64,000 nt of DNA from Areca catechu (lineage: Eukaryota > Streptophyta > Magnoliopsida > Arecales > Arecaceae): positions 47,759,088 through 47,823,087 of the forward strand of contig CM038040.1 in assembly GCA_021397845.1 (NCBI GenBank). Reading direction: 5' to 3'. The translations under genes were made by a program, and so were the position numbers. Below the pieces are notes generated by a model. The model saw only the letters and a program-made list of their open reading frames with translations. It was not told the DNA's origin and did not search any database. Shown piece by piece: positions 48,201-58,742 of this stretch; position 1 is the first letter of the stretch, and the number at the start of each line of letters is the position of its first letter.

Positions 48201-49858
48201 TGTCATAAAGGTATAGAGGAGGGAATCATTCACATCCATCATTCCATCTTTTACCAAATACATGGAAGAATGGATGGAAGATCCATCCATCTGCACGCTC
48301 ATCCATCTTTCCTTTTCTACCTACCCTTCTTCCAATCCATCCTTCATACCAAATAGGGTTAGTGAGCGGGAACAAGGTGTGTCTATGATTTAGAATATTA
48401 GGAAGAAAAGAGGCTCCAAACAAACAAGTTGATGGAGCAGAAATGAGGTTGTTAACGTGGATTAGAGGTAAAACTGTGAAAGAGTGAGAAGTGAGTAAAT
48501 TAAAGGAACTGTAGGAGTTGCACAAATTAAGGACAAAATAATGGAGAATCAACAAGATGGGATGCACATGTATCATGAAAAGCTAAGAGCTCTCAAGTTT
48601 GGACAGATACTTTAATCTCTGTTGAAGGATGTAGAAAAGGGGGAAAGAAGAAAAGCAGAAGAACGAACAAATGCGGGGCTTCTCAAAGAGGGAAAAAAAC
48701 ATACTGGTTGGTCATCCGGCCCTGTGAAAGATGAGCCTATAACATTACAGTATTTAAATACTTTGACTTATGTTGTTAATCTACTTCAAATGCATATATA
48801 AGCATGTCAAATTTGATCTTAACCTCAATATTGTTACTGTGTAGAACTCAAACTGTAATTATATTTAAATGTTGATCTTATTGGATAAATAACAACTACC
48901 CTTTCTGAATAGGGCCCTAAATACAATCCATGGACAAATACTCTGGAGCAGAGTTTTATGATAAAAGAAATAAGAAACTATCCACTCCCATGTTATAAGA
49001 TAGTCCTCAGACAGAGTAGAATCCTGGGGTAGAGTAGTTTGTCTAAGCAAGAAAATTCTTGATTTCATTGATATAGGGTCCACTGTTTGAGCGAGATATC
49101 TGTTTCTTGTGATGTTTTTGTCTTTGTTCATTCTATTAATCATCATCTACTCTGTATTCTTTTGTATAAACTTGTGTGATGCCTCCATGGATTGGTATTT
49201 TGCCTTGTTAACCTTGCACAAGTCCCTGTATTTGGATGACAATAGCTGGTGGATCCTGTGGAAAACCGATTCAAAGATGAAGAAGCTAGAGCTCAAGCTA
49301 CAAGGGAGCTTTTAAACTGCATAGTTGAGCACAGAATGGCTGTAAAATCATTGGTGACCTATGAACGAGATGCTGTAAGTTCCATGTACTCCAATTGGTA
49401 GATGGTAGTGTTGCAGGCTGCAGTTTCACGACCCCTCGTTATTTGGCATTTCAGGTCGTAAATGAATGCACGAAGGCTGAACAGTGGCTCCATGAGATGT
49501 CTCAGCAACAGGACTCATTACCGAAAAATGCAGACCCGGTATTATGGTCACATGAAATCAGAAAAAGGACAGAAGAGTTAGACATGTATGCATTCTGTCT
49601 CCAATGCATTACTGTATTTTATGTACTTGCATCTTTTCATTTTCTCTCTTACTAATTTTTCTCGGATTTTTATTCGTCTGTGTGTTTCTACCTACCTTAT
49701 ATATCTTTTATTCATGTTCATGTATTCTTTCCGTGTTTATCTTCATGTTTACCAGATTATGTACTAATATAATGAGGCATAAGGGTTCTCCATCAAGAGT
49801 GGACAATACCAGTGGCTCGGATCATGCAAATACTCCAGAAAACATGCATACTGATTGA
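27261..49858 (+). CDS. HSP70-16: HSP110/SSE-type chaperone, HSP70-16 orthologue (9 exons)
   Basis: Exons: 27261-28457, 32535-32747, 34650-34745, 34850-35005, 40655-40855, 40938-41084, 49246-49374, 49455-49585, 49756-49858. All introns are GT-AG, the joined frame stays open, and it totals 2373 nt (790 residues plus TGA). I chose the ATG at 27261 over 27237 because the protein then starts MSVVGFDIGN as in the family. Exon 1 encodes the ATPase domain (residues 1-399): phosphate-1 loop GFDIGNDNC (5-13), GIPSYFT (151-157), phosphate-2 loop VDIGHCDT (208-215), adenosine motif ELVGSGSRVP (345-354). These are HSP110-like variants of the canonical Hsp70 loops. Exons 2-4 give the beta-sandwich and a variable acidic linker; exons 5-9 give the helical end (EEWLYEDGDDE; AEQWLHEMSQQQDSLPKNA). 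Family members act as cytosolic/nuclear nucleotide-exchange factors and holdases for Hsp70. The C-terminus MHTD shows no ER-retention signal. Residues around 81-94 are altered by a 31-bp duplication. Confidence 0.93.
27471..27532 (+). repeat. 31-bp tandem duplication in HSP70-16 exon 1
   Basis: 27471-27501 and 27502-27532 are consecutive 31-base copies, GTTGGGCGCGCC... and GCTGGGCGCGCC..., with one mismatch. Since 31 is not a multiple of three it would shift the frame, yet the frame is open to the exon end. Compared with the family spacing between the GR motif and FPF, the net gain is 8 residues (24 nt), which implies a 7-nt loss just downstream near 27541-27549. Confidence 0.9.
30190..31030. 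mobile_element. Long-hairpin (foldback/MITE-like) element in intron 1
   Basis: The left arm 30200-30375 and right arm 31020-30920 plus 30610-30540 are imperfect inverted copies. TCAATAATGGACCATTCAAA (30250) pairs with the complement of 30950-30975. TTTCTAACCTATGCATCAAA (30344) pairs with the complement of AATGCATAGGTTAGAGA near 30560. The right arm is split by about 310 bp (roughly 30612-30920) that has no partner on the left. Transcribed in the pre-mRNA it could fold into a long stem. Confidence 0.65.
31985..32032 (+). repeat. Pyrimidine (TTC)n tract
   Basis: T-run followed by TTTTTC and TTC units. It is a simple repeat within intron 1. Confidence 0.9.
32748..34649 (+). other. Intron 2 of HSP70-16 (1902 bp)
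   Basis: Donor CCAG|GTGTGG, acceptor CCTGCAG|GTTGG. No repeat family or hidden exon is recognised. Introns 3 (34746-34849), 5 (40856-40937), 7 (49375-49454) and 8 (49586-49755) are short and empty. Confidence 0.75.
35580..36195. repeat. GC-rich inverted repeat in intron 4
   Basis: The complement of 35580-35815 aligns with 36008-36195. Paired words include GGGGGAGGCTCTCTAAGGGCC against GGGGGAGGACTCTCTAAAGGCC, a CTCTCTCT tract, CACCGTCATCCACGGCCC against CATGGTCATCTGCGGCCC, and the GCCACTACC/ACCACCTCT side. The 190 bp between the arms is the loop. GC-rich arms in an AT-rich intron stand out and point to an inverted pair of copies of one repeat. Confidence 0.7.
38266..38645 (+). repeat. 190-bp tandem duplication in intron 4
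   Basis: 38266-38455 and 38456-38645 are head-to-tail copies starting TGATGCAATGGGATATGG. By eye they differ at one base (CAGCGCTC against CAACGCTC), so the duplication is recent or under correction. Confidence 0.93.
39425..39610. mobile_element. GGTAC-rich repeat, candidate MITE
   Basis: The segment begins CCAAGGTTCACCGTCTTAGT and ends CATTCCATGATTTGG, weakly inverted ends, with GGTACAG/CCGGTAC words between. Similar GGTAC-rich pieces occur at 36205-36260 and 44250-44345 in the same gene. Family assignment is uncertain. Confidence 0.4.
44080..44250 (-). pseudogene. RTE-type LINE, C-terminal end
   Basis: The minus strand encodes NQTEWRKRIHVVEPT, then LVWD-GLVEL-type sequence ending in GAGTTGAGTTGAG repeats. 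This is the last stretch of plant RTE LINE ORFs, followed by a short 3' repeat. It lies downstream, in the sense of the LINE, of the RT at 45870-47000, so the two are probably one element split by later DNA. Confidence 0.65.
44251..45869. other. DNA separating the two parts of the LINE
   Basis: It starts with a GGTAC/CGGTACGG-rich stretch (44253-44345) and ends with a CTGGGCCGGACTGCTCGG-type stretch near 45775-45860. Between these are AT repeats (45091-45108) and a C-run (45727-45740). The LINE protein would need only about 0.4 kb here, so about 1.2 kb looks inserted. Exact ends are not visible. Confidence 0.4.
47011..47210. mobile_element. MITE inserted in the LINE (copy 1)
   Basis: Terminal inverted repeats AAGGTTTTAAATCCC and GGGACTTGAATCCTTG. 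The interior carries CCCGACACTTGGGATGGGGA and CCAAGGCATCTCGATTAGGA. It interrupts the LINE between the codons for VLIYK and NKGDI; ATTTTTAT before and ATTTATAA after may be a worn 8-bp target duplication. A second member of the family is at 62836-63049. Confidence 0.75.
47106..47363 (+). repeat. Partial tandem duplication across MITE and LINE
   Basis: 47106-47245 and 47246-47363 are related copies: GATGTTCCAAGGCATC through ATTAGTACCATAGCATTTTT and CCTCCATT. The unit includes half of the MITE plus flanking LINE DNA, so it arose after the MITE inserted. The second copy has a shortened middle. Confidence 0.8.
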
Positions 49859-50160
49859 CTTGGTTCATTTTACCGTAAGGTGTACTCCAATTTTTTGTCA
49901 TGATTGGTTATGTGGTCATATTAACATGATATTTTTCAGAGTATACGGGTACAAATGTTTACAAATATCCTGGGGCCAAGTTCCACGAGTGGCCTGCTCG
50001 TTTCCTAGGAAGGCATTTTTCATCTTCATTCATTACCAAATACCAAACACTATTCTCTGTATCTTTTGAGTGTCCTGTGTAATTACCACACGGTTGGTGT
50101 ATTTTGTTTTTGTTCTTTTTACCCTATTCCATATGAGGATAAAAATAAGAACTAATAGAT
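49859..50160 (+). other. Probable 3'-UTR of HSP70-16
   Basis: Sequence after the TGA. It may hold a 65-bp intron with GTAAGG at 49875 and TTTTTCAG ending at 49939, but no splice evidence exists. No AATAAA is visible nearby; AAAATAAGAAC at about 50141 is the closest match. Confidence 0.4.
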
Positions 50161-51448
50161 CTCTTGTAGAAGATAACTGGTTTCATGTATGGGGTGTGTT
50201 CATCATTTGGATTTGCTAGTTTGTCAACACAGAGCTGGACAGCTAGTGGGTGGTTTCTAAGACAACTTTATGGCTTCAGTTAATCAAATCAACTTAAATT
50301 TTGTCACATAATTATCATTTAGATTGATCATGCTAATCATTCAATGCATGATCCTTTCTTTTCTCTTGTATCCCCTTTCTACTGGATGTATCGAGGATTA
50401 CTATCCGCAATTATCACTATAGTATATAATGGGGCTTTCTGTTTCTCATTTTATCACGATCTGGACGCGAGTTTGGCTATTTGTTGGAGCTATTTCGCTC
50501 CTGTTCTTGATCATATGGATGCATCAAAATTCGTCATTGCATATGTCATTGGTTTTATATGCATGTTTCTTTTAACTACTTCCAAAAAAATTCCTCATCT
50601 GGTGCATGGACTTGGAGATTTTGTGTGTCATGCTACTCTTTTAGTGTAGATACTTTAGTTTACTTGTATACCAAATTTCTGTCTCCATCGTAGTTTGTGG
50701 GACATAAACATAGCATGCTCGTGTAGATCATTATGCATATGTAAATTCTATTTCTTACACGACATAATCCATATACATCAACATGTCATCTAACATTCAT
50801 CCTATGTCTCACGTGGAAGTGGTAATATGACTTCAATAAAATTTTAGTTGTATTATTATAAGGATTTTGTGATATCGGGATTATGGACCAAAATAATTTC
50901 CACAAGGATCTATTTGGTTGCCAGTAATTGGGCATCTGAACTCTATTGCAGAGCCTTCTTTGGGTGTTTGGTTCATCGGATGTGGACCGGAGCTGATGGG
51001 AGTCCCCGCAGTGGCCGAATTTTGGGACTGGTCTGAAGTGCCTTCGATCCAAGGCTCTAGAATTGCATGGACCATATATATTATTGTCCCGATTTTAAAA
51101 TCAGACTAACCCACCCATGCTAGCTTGGACAGGCTTACCACTTGGCCAACCAAATTTCATGGAGGAATGCAGATTATTAATGAATCTCAGCTATCCGTAT
51201 TATAAGTGGATGAATTTAGATTACACAAATTAAATGGTCCCACCTATCATAGCATACAAGATTAATTATATGGTTGCATCAAAAAAAGATTAATTATACA
51301 CCAAAAGTTCCAAACCTTTGGTTTTAGTAACATATCAAATATGAATCCTGTCATTTTCCTCTGGCAACGCACACATTGAGTGAAGCCAAATCGAACTATC
51401 AGGCTTATAAATCACTAACCCAACTTCAATCTAACTCTAATAACTCTA
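50161..51448. other. Intergenic DNA, candidate MITE near 50878-51070
   Basis: No gene. The stretch at 50878-51070 is less AT-rich than its surroundings and contains GGGTGTTTGGTTCATCGG and TATTTGGTTGCC, words seen at ends of plant MITEs. Termini are unclear. The 101-codon frame at 50344-50649 matches nothing I know. Confidence 0.35.
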
Positions 51449-51458
51449 ACCTGGCCAA

Positions 51459-51557
51459 GTGAAATTCTTTGTACACCGTGTGCGGTATAGGAAATCCGGA
51501 TCGGCGTGCACGGACTCTTGCTATTGGTCCATATGGATCGGAGTTGGTGTAATGCAA
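51459..51557 (+). repeat. Left terminal inverted repeat of the MULE
   Basis: Pairs with 57860-57958 over about 99 bp. Shared words include CGGTATAGGAAATCC/CGGTGCAGGAAAATCC, GCGTGCACGGACTCTT/GCACGCACCGGCTCTT and TTGGTCCATATGGATC/TTGGTCCACATGGATC. Confidence 0.85.
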
Positions 51558-52085
51558 CAGGACATGACCTGCATTAAATACTTGTTTGCATGTTGGTGCT
51601 GTGTATGTTATCAACTTGTTTGGACATTGAAGGAGCAGCGTAGTTATCAACATGACATGTATTAACATCCGGTCAATTTTTTTAAAAATATATTAAATAG
51701 ATAAAAATATTATTTCCCATCAAGATATTTAGAGTATAATATTAGAATTTATTCATCCTAAAATATTTGAAAGCTACTTCTGGTGAAATTCTTTCTTATT
51801 TTAAAAAATACTTTCTACGTCAAGTTTAAGGAATTAGCTAGCGTCCGAAGTCAAAGTAAACAATTAAAGGCTTATTCTATTATTTCAAAACAAAATGTCA
51901 TCCCAACAGGAAGTAAAAAAAATTTTATAGATTATTTTTTATAATTTTTTCATAGATCTTTTATTACATCAATTATTTTGATAGTTAGGTGAATTTAATG
52001 CATTAGAACATTATATAATATTCCAAGATATTATAAATTACTTAACCTAGTCATATTTTGAATATCAAAATATTAACTTTCTTCG

Positions 52086-53510
52086 GTTAGTCATATTTTA
52101 GACAATGGATAATAGAAAGTCTTGATATGAAAGATCAAAACATTCAATTTTTGGTTTTGTACCAGGTTATTATAATTTTTGTAAATTGTTATTATAATTC
52201 TATGAAGGGATGTTATAAATCTAATTTTTATATTTTTAAATCAAGTTATTGATGTGATGTATTAATATTCTAAGAGTTATATTTTAGCCAACAGATGATG
52301 GAAAATCCTGGTAAGAGAATCAAGACTTTCAATTTTTCATTTTATATCGAGGTATAAAGGATGTCATAATTCTGTAATGAGATGTCATAAGTTCAAATCT
52401 CATATTTTCATGCCAAGTTGTCTCCATGGCATATTATGATATACTGGATGTCATATTTATGGCAATGAATAGTTGAAAAGTCTTGGTACAAAGAATCAAA
52501 AGCTTCATTTTTTTTATTTTGTACCTAGATAGTCATATTTCTTATATTTTCAGTTCAAATTATATCAGAGCTATATTATTATATTCTAGATATCATATTT
52601 TAGCTAATGAATAGCAGAAAAGTTATTGTATGAAAGATCAAAACTGATAATTTTTTATTGTATTTCGAGGTGTTATAATTTTTTAAAGAGGTGTCATAAA
52701 TTTTGTGAAGAGGTATCATAAGTTCAATTCTTATATTTTCAAGTCAACTTGTCTCCATGTTATATTATGATATCCTGAGTTATATTTTAGTTAATAGATG
52801 ATGGGAAGTCCTGGTAGAGAATCAAAATTTTTAGTTTTTCATTTTAAGCCGTGCGTCATAAATTTCTGAAGGGATATCATAGTTTTGTAAACATGTGTCA
52901 TAAATTCAAATCTCATATTTTCCAATCTAGTTGTCTCTGTGGCATATTATGATATACTAGGTATCATCTTTAGGACAATGGATAATTGAAAAGTCCTTGA
53001 ACGGAGGATAAAAATCTTTATTTTTTTCATTTTGTGCCAGGATAATCACATTTCTTATATTTTCAGTTTAAGTTGTCTCAAAGTCATATTATTATATTAT
53101 AGTTGTTATATTTTAGCCAATAGATAATGAAAAAGCTTTGGTACAAAGGGTCAAAATTAATAGTTTTTCATTTTATTTTAGAATGTCATAATTTTTTGAA
53201 TAGATGCCATAAATTTTGTAAAAGAGTATCATAAGTTCAATTATCATATTTTTAGATCAACTTGTCTCCATGTTTTATTATGATATCCTAAGAGTTATAT
53301 TTTAGCTAACGAATGATCGAAAGTCCTGGTAAAAGAATCAAAACCTGCAATTTTTTTTTATACTAGGGTGTCATAAATTTCTGAAAGGATATCATGATTT
53401 TATGAAAAAGTATCATAAGTTCAATTATCATATTTTCAAAAAAATTTTATCTCTAGACCATATTATTACATTCTGAGTATTATATTTTAGCCAATGAATA
53501 ATATAATTAT
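52086..53510 (+). repeat. Left-arm repeat array with 510-bp higher-order period
   Basis: Nine units start with forms of TTATATTTTAGCCAATGAAT at about 52086, 52276, 52449, 52602, 52783, 52965, 53107, 53297 and 53487, so single units are about 140-190 bp. Every third unit is more alike: those at 52276, 52783 and 53297 share AGATGATGG...GTCCTGGTAAGAGAATCAAA, giving a higher-order period of about 510 bp. Confidence 0.75.
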
Positions 53511-53719
53511 TAATATCCTTTAAATAAAATGTTATCTAAAACTATTGATATCAATATTATTAATCTTGTATAGAGATTTCTACATATGATATTAAAATTA
53601 TAGATTTGAAAAATATCCAACATGATTAGTTGGATGAGATTGTTCATGTTGTTGAAAAGAATACATCTTCTCCTATTATCCCGAACATAGATAATGATTA
53701 TATTTAATCTTACATTAGA

Positions 53720-55600
53720 ATGGAGTTCAATTCAACAAATGATGTGTACAATTTCTATAATAGATATGCAAAAAAGTTGGTTTTGGAATCACAACTATAT
53801 GTAGTTGGTCTAATAATAAAAAAGAAATATGCTTCAAGCACCTAGCATGTTAGAGGCAAAGAAAATCTAGGAAAATAGATAATTCTATTAATTCTAATGA
53901 TACTGGCAAAATTGATTATAAGGCATCGATAAAAATAAAACTAAATTCTAAGAATGGTAAGTAGGCATTGAATCATATTTTTCTTGAACATAACTATGAG
54001 TTGTCCATATCAATTACCAGTTATCTATGATCCCATAGAAGGATCAGCACACCAGACAAAGCAAAGATTAGCTATATGTATACCGTGAATATACCCACAA
54101 CTCAAATATACTCCTTCATGAAAAAAAGGAAAGGAGGTAGATAGCAATTGGATTTCACTGAGAATGATGCTAATAATCTCATCTGTCAAGAATGTCAGAG
54201 TCAGCTAAAAGAATGAGATGCACAGTCTATGATAATCCACTTCATACAAGTACAAATTAAAAATGCAAAATTTTTTTATACTTTGAACTTGAATAATAAT
54301 GGGTAGCTCAGGATTATTTCTGTATCTATCCAAGGTCAAGAATGTCAAGCATTTACTTTGGCAATGTACTGACATTTGACTCAACTTATTTGATAAATAC
54401 GTATTAATTATCATTCTGCCCATTTATTGGAGTTAACCATCATGGACAGTCTACCTTACTTGGTTGTCATTTTTGTCAAAGAAGAGGACCGAGATATTTA
54501 AATGGTATTTTAATCATGGATGAATAGAAATATGGGTCAACCACCGGATGCCATCATAACCGATCAAGATAAGACAATCAAGGCTACTATTAAAAAGATT
54601 TTTTTCAATGCACAATATCGATTTTATCTTTGGCATATATTGAAGAAAATCTCTAAAATGATCGGCCACACATGCACAATCAATCCTAAATTTATGTTTG
54701 AGCTGATGAGGTGATATATGACACAGTTATGATACAAGCTTTCGAGAAAAGATGGGCACAACTCAAGAAGAAATATAAAGAATGCAAGGCTATATATTGG
54801 TTAAATAACCTTTATAAATGTTTGGATTAATGGGTTCTAGTTTACCTTAAGTATACATTCTTTACAGGTTTCTATGATATTATGTTTGATTTATATATAT
54901 GTTTACAAATTTTTAACATATGGAGATATTTAATTCTTCTTTTTCTTATAATCCTGTACAGGAATGTCATCTTCACAAAAAAGCAAGAGTATCGATCACT
55001 TTTTTGTTGGGTTTGTAAATTTGAAGACTATACTTAAAGAATTCATGGATAAGTATGAAAATGTTTTGGAGCAAAGATATGAAGCAAAAAATAAGCAAGA
55101 TAATAAATTGTTGAAAACGAATGCTTTTTTAAAGACATCCTCATCTTTTGAGAGGCAAGCAGCAGCCAAATATTCAATGTGCATATTCAAAAAATTTCAG
55201 AATGAGATCCTTGAAATAGTTGTATCAGATATAAAATTAATTAAAAAAGTTAACAACTATGCTGTATATTCCGTAAAGTCATTTGAGATTATTGAAATTC
55301 ATGGAATGAGCAAGGAGATTATAAAAAATTACATCATTTCATATGACAACCATTTAGAGGAGGTCAAATACCAATGTTGATTCTTTTAGTTCAGGAGATA
55401 CTTATATAGATATGCCTTATTGGTCCTTCATCAAAGTGAGTGTTTTGTATTCCAGATAAGTACTTTTGAAGAGATGGTGCAAAGATATGAAATACCAATT
55501 TGATAATTTTGACTATAATATTTAATCTTGTGCTAAAAGTACTAGAAGATTTCAATATGCAGTTACATTATGTAGAATAAGGTATCTTATTTTATTTTTA
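53720..55600 (+). pseudogene. FAR1/FHY3-type MULE transposase (decayed)
   Basis: An ATG at 53720 opens MEFNSTNDVYNFYNRYAKKV, the FAR1 DNA-binding domain start. Then, with frame changes, come a region like the zinc-binding part (EHNYELS, SHRRIS near 53980-54040), a GGR-x-x-LDFTENDANN block, the core with FYTLNLNNNG, and NRNMGQPPDAIITDQDKTIK (54520-54590) followed by FYLWHILKKISK. The 54964-55380 frame gives QKSKSIDHFFVGFVNLKTIL and LKEFMDKYENVLEQRYE, the usual FAR1 C-terminal half. Remnants of a SWIM zinc finger and IPDKYF-KRW follow near 55390-55490. Known proteins of this type either move MULEs or were domesticated as light-signalling factors; this copy has many stops. Confidence 0.85.
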
Positions 55601-56089
55601 CAAAGTCCTATTATGTGTCATAAAATTCTATTACAAATTTGACATCCTATTGATTGTAGATATACTTTGATGAGTCATTGGATAATGAAGTTTATAGAGG
55701 TAGCCTCCATGTCCAAAATGTATTTAATTTAATGATGGATGATCTAATATCATTATTCAAAAGAGCAGTGGATACCAATTATACAGCTCAATAAAGTATA
55801 CAACTTATTATCTAAGATCCTAACTAAATCGTTATGAAAGGTCATCCAAAAAAGAATAGAATTAACAGCAAACTCGTGAAGAAGTTAAAGAAGTCCGAAA
55901 AATATGAATAAGATTTTTGTTGACACATTTTCTAAACAAAATAAAAAAAAAAGACCTAATAAAAGATAAAAGAACAATTCCCATTAAGTTATAGAAGTAG
56001 TCCAACAAATAATTGAAACCACTATATCATCTTTCTATCCATTTTTGGATGAGTTTGATGCTTATATATGCAGTCAACTAACACAGAAA

Positions 56090-56990
56090 AGAGTATAATT
56101 AGTTTAATTTCCTGATAATCTTGTATGATTTTATGGTATCCGTAAAAATTTATAACATCATGTATTCGATATATGATTTGTTATGGTAACATATGATATG
56201 TTGTTTTAACATGTGACTTCAGGAATTAATTTATGGCATCCAAAATTAAAATATGAGAAATTAGGTTGTGACATTCCTTCATAGAATTATGATAATTATG
56301 ACAACCCTTCATAAAAATTATGACACTCTAGCACAAAACATAAAAATAAAAGTATTAACTCCTACTATGATTTTTTATCATCCGTGGCTTAAATTATGAT
56401 TCCCAGAATGTCATCATATGTCACTGAGGAAAAAAGATAATGAATATATAAAATGTATAAAATTATGATATCCCTTCATAGAATTATGATACCCTTTCAC
56501 AAAAATTATGACACCAGATATAAAATATAAAACTGAAAGTATTAACCCTTTCTATCATGACTTATCGTTCGTGGCTTAAATTATGATTTCTAAAATATCA
56601 TAATATACCATAAAGGAAAAACAATAATTAATATATGAGATCTACGAAATTATGATAGCTCTTCATAAAATTATAATATCCTTTCACAAAAATTATTACA
56701 TCATGATATAAAATATAAAACCAAAGGTATTAACCCTCCTACCAGGACTTCCTGTCATGCATGACCTGAATTATGACTCTAAGAATGTCATGATATGCCA
56801 TAGAGAAAAAAAATAAATATATGTTGAAATAGTATTATGACATCCCTTCATAAAAATTATGATATCCGTTCACAAAATTATGATACCCTTATAGAAATAT
56901 GTCCTTAAAATTTGATAGAAGGTGTTATGACATCCTTTAAAAAATTTATGACATTCCATCATAGAACATAATATCTTATATTCAAAAAAT
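56090..56990 (-). repeat. Right-arm repeat array, inverted to the left arm
   Basis: Units with CCTTCATAGAATTATGATA, then GTGGCTTAAATTATGATT and a TCATAATATGCCATAG-like end repeat at about 56215, 56384, 56571 and 56763 (period 170-190 bp). Their complement resembles the left-arm unit (TATGATAT.CT..GAG..ATATTTTAG.CA). The arms therefore form long inverted repeats inside the terminal repeats. Confidence 0.7.
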
Positions 56991-57430
56991 TATATGAATT
57001 GAAACAAATAAAGTTACAACATTTCAGTTAAAAAAATGATACATAATTACTTTTTTCATTGACATTGAAATGAGCAACTTCCATTAAATTATAAATTTTT
57101 CATCCAATTACAAAATCAAAGAACTAAAAAGAAAATATCATAACAAAAATTTAGTTTTTCATCCTATTATTAAAAACTCCATTTATCCTATTTCCAGTAT
57201 TGATTGATATCATCTTATATGAAGTCCTAATCGTCTGGTTTATCCTTGCGAGTAAGAAAATTTATGTACTCTAAATAGTATATATCACAATCTAGTGAAC
57301 CGACCGGCTAAGAAGGATCTCCAACTTTTTCTCTTTCGGATATTGGAGTACGGTCACCCTCTCCTATGTAAAGAACAACTATCGTGCTCTCCTCCAGTAA
57401 TTGCACATCTTCCTCACATTGCAATTGCCT

Positions 57431-57432
<2 letters not shown>

Positions 57433-57475
<43 letters not shown>
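57433..57475 (+). repeat. 43-base T homopolymer
   Basis: Uninterrupted T run inside the MULE, preceded by a GACCGGCTAAGAAGGATCTCC stretch. It might be the tail of a short retroposon on the minus strand, but no SINE body is recognised. Confidence 0.85.
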
Positions 57476-57859
57476 CTACATCTGAACTCGAAACCCTTAG
57501 ACTCTATTAGTGAAAAAAATTGAAAATTCTAACTCTTCATCTTTCGCCCGAGTATGGACAAGTCTAGTGGCAACTCACCATGATCTCGTTGCCGGCTACC
57601 GAGATAGAAACGTAAACAACCAACGAGATCAAAAAAGGGCAAAAATAATGCAATGGACACCAGGGTAGAGTGGAATTCGAGAAGTTTTTCTTATGGTTTG
57701 GAGATAAAATATCGGAATGCTCCGAGTGCCGCTCTTTCTTTTGGTGAAAAGATGAGGACAAAAATGGCATTCCATTTATTTAAAAAGACATGCAGACGCG
57801 GCGTGGAAATGATTTATGATGCCATCAATCGAGCATTCGACACAGAACTGCATTCTGCT

Positions 57860-57958
57860 CCATCATGCCCAGCTCAGATCCATGTGGACCAATGGGAAGA
57901 GCCGGTGCGTGCCGGACAGGATTTTCCTGCACCGTATGCGGTATTCAAAGAATTTCAC
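57860..57958 (-). repeat. Right terminal inverted repeat of the MULE
   Basis: Inverted partner of 51459-51557. The plus-strand open frame ending at 57964 simply runs through it. Confidence 0.85.
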
Positions 57959-57968
57959 ATGTAGCCAA

Positions 57969-58648
57969 TAATTTGCGACCCAAGCTCTGCTCCTGAAAAA
58001 GGGTATCGGCCAAGCTGGTTAAGCAAGCCCAGTGGGCTAGCCCAATCCGATTTACACCGACAGCAAATGGCCCCATGGAGTTTCCTTGTGCACGGATTGA
58101 ATATTTTGCTTCGTAGGTGCTAGATATGCCCCCCCCCCACCCGCGTTATTAAAACTGTCACTAATTCTTGCGGTCCAATAACGGAACTAAACCTCCTTAC
58201 CCATACTCAGACTCAGACCTGACCTAGACCCAAAGGCCCTTGTGTCGGGAATGGATCCAAGGGCAGTCTAATAAGAATTTGCGGATACTTTATCCAACCG
58301 AAATCATATGTACCTTCACATCCGCAAATTTCTTATAAAGCCTATCTAACCTAACCACCTAAGTTACCGACGCATCCCAAACGAAACAATAATACCTGCT
58401 CGAAACGTAGACCCAGTCCCGATCCAACCATGCATGTCCGAATCCTTCCCGAACCCAGACTTGACCCAATTCTTGGATGCGTAGGGTAGATGCGAACCCC
58501 ATGACAGGTCCTAATCCTGGTTAGGAAGTTCTTGGACTCACCCGACTCACAATTATGTCATTTACTAGATGTAGTCTTAAACAAACTCTCAAGCATAGTT
58601 CAAGCGTTTTGCATTCTTCATGACACATGGGATTTATTTAAAATGAAA

Positions 58649-58742
<94 letters not shown>

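Larger units (their letters stand above)
41085..49245 (+). other. Intron 6 of HSP70-16 (8161 bp)
   Basis: Donor GAAG|GTAATA, acceptor GACAATAG|CTGGTGG. Its middle is filled with a decayed RTE-type LINE (44080-47500) broken by a MITE and by about 1.2 kb of unassigned DNA. The stretch 41100-44080 shows nothing I recognise. At 48226-48360 the sequence CCATCCATC.../...CCAAATAGGGTT has a MITE-like look but no clear second end. Confidence 0.75.
51459..57958 (+). mobile_element. Mutator-like element with FAR1-type transposase
   Basis: The element is 6500 bp. The ends are inverted repeats of about 100 bp: GTGAAATTCTTTGTACACCG at 51459 and the complement of 57939-57958, GTGAAATTCTTTGAATACCG. The flanks ACCTGGCCAA (51449-51458) and ATGTAGCCAA (57959-57968) agree at 7 of 10 bases, a plausible worn Mutator target duplication. 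Between the ends are repeat-filled arms in inverted orientation and a transposase pseudogene. The arrangement is that of a complete autonomous-type MULE that has since decayed. Confidence 0.82.

Noticed and set aside
50344..50649. 101-codon plus-strand frame with hydrophobic stretches
   Set aside because: No recognisable family, no promoter or splice context, and AT-rich DNA gives such hydrophobic frames by chance.
57433..57475. SINE ending in the T-run
   Set aside because: No A and B promoter boxes or tRNA-like head found next to it.
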